Shown piece by piece: positions 13,559 through 16,122 of a stretch of DNA of 16,122 bases (the stretch's first letter is position 1; the number at the start of each line of letters is the position of its first letter). The stretch lies in contig CAIYNT010000233.1 of the NCBI GenBank assembly GCA_903927605.1, forward strand, positions 1-16,122, in the 5' to 3' direction. Under the pieces are notes generated by a model. That model worked only from the letters and a program-made list of their open reading frames with translations, did no database searches and was not told the origin of the DNA. This DNA comes from an uncultured Holophagaceae bacterium (GTDB taxonomy: Bacteria; Acidobacteriota; Holophagae; Holophagales; Holophagaceae). Made by a program: the position numbers and the translations under genes.

Positions 13559-14818
13559 TCAGGGCCTGGCCGCCTTCCTCCGCCGCAGCTTCACGGTGAG
13601 AGAGACCTGTTCCTTGTCGCGCTTCACAGTGAAGACCACCTCGTCCCCCCAGAATTTTCGGGACATCACCGCGTTGAACTGTTCGAGGTCCTTCAGCGGC
13701 TGCCCATCCATGGAGACCAGGACATCACCGACCTTCAGGCCCGCGGCAGAAGCCGGGCTATCCTTGGGCACATCGATGACGGCCAGGGGTTGCCCATTGC
13801 GCCCGCCGCGAGTGGACATTCCGACGGAGGGGAACTGGGGCTCCTCCTCCCGGGGCAGTCCCCACAGGTAGTCGGCGAAGGAGGCCTGCACCTTCTCGAA
13901 GGCCTTGCCCTTGAGGTCCTCCACATGGACGGGAATCACGGAAGCCATCTTGCCGTCGAACCAATGGGCGGCCTGGCGCTGGATGCCCAGACCATAGGCC
14001 ACATGCCCCTGCCCAATGAGAACGACCATGATGTCCCGCTTCCCTCCACTGCGTTTGAGGGCCTGGAACGCATTGAACCCCATGGTCGCGTCCCAGGTGC
14101 ACTGCGCGACATACATGCCCTCAAAGACTTGATCACTCATGGTGTGCATCCCGCTCTCGTCGTCCGAGAACAGGGCCCTCACCACCCGACGGTGGTCCGG
14201 ACTGTCGGTGTCGATCTGCGCGGGAATGGCCGCGCCCTCTTCTGCCGTGAGGTCCTTGAAACCCTTCTTCCGCACCGCCGCGACCACCTCACGGGGCGTG
14301 TTCACTCCGTTCATCTTGATCCCGTGATCCCGTGCGAAGAGAAAGATCTCGCGATAGTAGGCCCAGTTGTAGCCCCAGTTCAGGTACCAGTGGCTGGCAT
14401 CCAGGAACTGCTGTTCAGTCAAGCCGCCCTGGTTCCACTGATCCAGGGCAGGCTGGGCCGTGTAGGGGAACATCTCAAGACCGATGAGCACCGTCCGGCC
14501 CCGCTTCTGCAGCTCGCGGATCACCTGCAGCTGCACCTGGTGAAAGGCCGGGTCCGTGTGGCTCTCCCCCACAAACACCATGCGGGCGTCCTCCAGTCTG
14601 GCGGCCAACTCCGCCGGTGTGAGCGCGGCCCCCGTGGCGGAATCGGTGATGGTGTCCATCTGCACCACAGCCTCACGGTTCTTGCGCGCTGGATCTCCCA
14701 CCGGAAGGCGGGTCACATCTTCGGCCTGAGGCAGCAGCCCTCCCAGGAGTGCGAACACACATGCAGGCCAGGAGGGGAGCAACATGGCAGGTCCGTCCGG
14801 AAAGGAGCTGTGCGTCAT
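13559..14818 (-). CDS. Exported ChaN/EreA-like protein with C-terminal PDZ domain
   Basis: A 419-residue protein. A hydrophobic signal segment (about residues 13-32, LLPSWPACVFALLGGLLPQA) suggests export; there is no lipobox. The ChaN-like (DUF399) domain spans about 55-320, with VFVGESHTDPAFHQVQL (Glu85, His87, His93), LIGLEMFP, NWGYNWAYYREIF and GQGHVAYGLGI near 267. From about residue 344 a PDZ domain follows (DSPASAAGLKVGDVLVSMDGQPLKDLEQF). ChaN of Campylobacter is a haem-binding lipoprotein, and related folds include erythromycin esterase, so substrate prediction is unsafe. ATG 14818 overlaps the upstream gene stop (ATGA) and is favoured by coupling; ATG 14785 is an alternative that starts at the signal peptide. 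Neither has a good ribosome binding site. Its stop abuts the stop of the Rrf2 gene. Confidence 0.85.
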   Translation of the reverse strand: MTHSSFPDGPAMLLPSWPACVFALLGGLLPQAEDVTRLPVGDPARKNREAVVQMDTITDSATGAALTPAELAARLEDARMVFVGESHTDPAFHQVQLQVIRELQKRGRTVLIGLEMFPYTAQPALDQWNQGGLTEQQFLDASHWYLNWGYNWAYYREIFLFARDHGIKMNGVNTPREVVAAVRKKGFKDLTAEEGAAIPAQIDTDSPDHRRVVRALFSDDESGMHTMSDQVFEGMYVAQCTWDATMGFNAFQALKRSGGKRDIMVVLIGQGHVAYGLGIQRQAAHWFDGKMASVIPVHVEDLKGKAFEKVQASFADYLWGLPREEEPQFPSVGMSTRGGRNGQPLAVIDVPKDSPASAAGLKVGDVLVSMDGQPLKDLEQFNAVMSRKFWGDEVVFTVKRDKEQVSLTVKLRRRKAARP

Positions 14819-16122
14819 GGCGGGAAGGGAAGCGTCAGGGCTTCAGGGGTCACCGAACCCTTCGACTGCACCTCAACGCCCCGATAGAGCGCCCAGCCAG
14901 GGAGACCGCGGGGGATGGTCTTCGTCATCGCCCACTGCTGGACGCGGCTGTTGGAGAGCACCAGCACCAGCATCCGCTTCGGGTTCCAGGGGTTCGGGAA
15001 GGCGGCCAGGAGGCCGTCATCGGGCCGGCCATACGTACGGTCCTGCCACTTGAACCAGCCGGCTCCGGCTTCGACGGGCAGCTTTCCCTCGGCCTGGAGC
15101 CGCGCGGCCAGGCCGTTCTCGGCGGGGCCACCGAAGACCAGCAGATCCTTCGCGCCAAGTTCGGCGTCGCTGATCTCCGCGTCAGCCTGCACCGGCAGCA
15201 GCACCTCGGTCATGTTGTCGGCCAGGGTGTCGCGGTAGTTCAGGACCAGAGTGCGCTGGGCCTCCACTTCCCGGGCGGTGCCGTAGACCAGCAGGGTGGC
15301 ACTCCAGTCATCCAGCACGTTGCCTGGAATCCAGAAATTGCTGCGCGGCACCGGGAGGTCGTTGCCCGCGTTGAAGACCACCCGCGTGGGCCTGGCCTCG
15401 CAAGGGTAGGTGAAGGTCGCCCTGGCCGCCTTCATCTCCACCCGCTCCAACCGGATGCCCTTCTCGGTTTCCAGGCTCACGGAAGCCACGAACGGATAAA
15501 CGAAACCCGCCTGCTCAACATCCAATCGGACCTCGTAGCTCTTGCCAGCCTGCTTCACCTCGGCATGGATTCTGGGCCTGGGCAGGTCCGCCCGCTCGAG
15601 CCACGGCCTCAGGAGGGGCGCCACATCCCGGCCGGCACCCTCCGAAAGGGCCTTCAGGATGTCCTCGGTGCGGGCCGGCCGGCCACTGAAGCGGCTATGC
15701 ACCGTCTGCATGGCCTTGGCGAAGGCGGCATTGCCCAGGTGGAGGCGCAATTGATGCAAGGCGAACAGACCCCGGATGCGGGGGATCTGGTAGGCGCCGT
15801 AGCGATCGTAGTCCGTCGATGTGGCGATGGGGGCCTTCACACCTTCCCTGGCCTCCAGCCAGAGGTGGCGGGTGTTCAGGTCCGCCAGGGCCGAACCCAG
15901 GCTCTCGAAGGCCTTGGCCGGCGCCTCCGGAAGGTGCTTCAGCTGCTGCCAGTAGGCCGCAGAGCCACTGACGAACCAGTTCTCCGCATCCGTGGCGGGC
16001 CGGACCGTTCCAGTCCAGAGGCCCTTCGAGCTGTAGCTGTAGGTCTCCTTGACTCCAGCGACATCAGGCGACGGCGCCGCCTTCGCTAGTGTAGGTCGCC
16101 AGAAATACGTGCAACATCCAGA
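14815..16122 (-). CDS. M1-aminopeptidase-like protein, 5'-partial
   Basis: The frame is open from the window end to the stop at 14815-14817, giving at least 435 residues; the start is outside. The part near base 15600-15840 (RIRGLFALHQLRLHLG, FAKAMQTVHSRFSGRPARTEDILKALSEGAG, LLRPWLERADLPRP) matches the region that follows the zinc site in M1 peptidases (helical Leu-rich stretch, tt-x-D-hh-x-hhe, Wh-x-x-x-hP). The HExxH zinc motif would be further upstream, off the window, so activity cannot be judged. The C-terminal part has a beta-sandwich-like stretch (EVKQAGKSYEVRLDVEQ) and a region with LLVFGGPAENGLAARL. The stop overlaps the ChaN-PDZ start (ATGA), so the two are coexpressed. Confidence 0.7.
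   Translation of the reverse strand, partial: SGCCTYFWRPTLAKAAPSPDVAGVKETYSYSSKGLWTGTVRPATDAENWFVSGSAAYWQQLKHLPEAPAKAFESLGSALADLNTRHLWLEAREGVKAPIATSTDYDRYGAYQIPRIRGLFALHQLRLHLGNAAFAKAMQTVHSRFSGRPARTEDILKALSEGAGRDVAPLLRPWLERADLPRPRIHAEVKQAGKSYEVRLDVEQAGFVYPFVASVSLETEKGIRLERVEMKAARATFTYPCEARPTRVVFNAGNDLPVPRSNFWIPGNVLDDWSATLLVYGTAREVEAQRTLVLNYRDTLADNMTEVLLPVQADAEISDAELGAKDLLVFGGPAENGLAARLQAEGKLPVEAGAGWFKWQDRTYGRPDDGLLAAFPNPWNPKRMLVLVLSNSRVQQWAMTKTIPRGLPGWALYRGVEVQSKGSVTPEALTLPFPP

Noticed and set aside
14785..14818. Lipoprotein signal for the ChaN-like protein
   Set aside because: The only nearby cysteine (residue 20) precedes the hydrophobic core rather than following a lipobox, so a plain signal peptide is more likely.
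14749..16089. Open frame of 446 codons on the plus strand opposite the M1-like gene
   Set aside because: No recognisable motif; the opposite strand holds a frame with M1-like and ChaN-like features and an ATGA junction.

Overview
The window is GC-rich (roughly two thirds G+C), almost fully coding, and carries 15 protein genes with no RNA genes, mobile elements or CRISPR arrays. The gene content and protein style (poly-HAMP receptor, chemotaxis operon with a STAS gene, Mla-type lipid transporter, myxobacterial/acidobacterial-type CAP protein) suggest a free-living, motile Gram-negative (diderm) bacterium. A Geothrix/Holophaga-like acidobacterium is my best guess, but it is an inference from protein appearance and not proven here. 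No stretch over 300 bases lacks a gene; the longest gaps are about 100 and 124 bases.

Region 1 (2-8881, + strand) is a tightly packed chemotaxis operon: a soluble-looking poly-HAMP receptor (its start lies upstream of the window), cheW, a small STAS protein, a second short cytoplasmic receptor-like protein, cheY, cheA, cheR, cheD and cheB. Five junctions are ATGA overlaps or gaps of 4 to 14 bases, which implies coupled translation. The first receptor ends in a CheR-docking pentapeptide (QWESF), and the CheR has the glycine-rich loop expected of a pentapeptide-dependent methyltransferase. No CheZ, CheC or CheX gene is present, but the second receptor-like protein carries a short CheZ-like motif.

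Region 2 (8905-13005, - strand) reads, in transcription order: cysK (cysteine synthase), a secreted CAP-domain protein, and an Mla-type lipid ABC transporter (permease, ATPase, MCE protein). The ATPase keeps Walker A but has substitutions in the Q-loop, signature, Walker B glutamate and H-loop.

Region 3 (13006-13129) is an AT-rich divergent control region between cysK and an Rrf2-family regulator gene. It holds a good cysK promoter, a 22-bp dyad over its -35 box and a perfect 15-bp inverted repeat over its -10/start region. The Rrf2 protein lacks the IscR cluster cysteines and ends in GYSI, resembling the C-terminal isoleucine tails with which several proteins dock into the CysK active site. 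I propose a CymR-like cysteine regulator that senses through CysK; this is the most interesting hypothesis in the window.

Region 4 (13559-16122, - strand) is a two-gene overlap: an M1-peptidase-like protein that runs off the window end, followed by a ChaN/EreA-like exported protein with a C-terminal PDZ domain.
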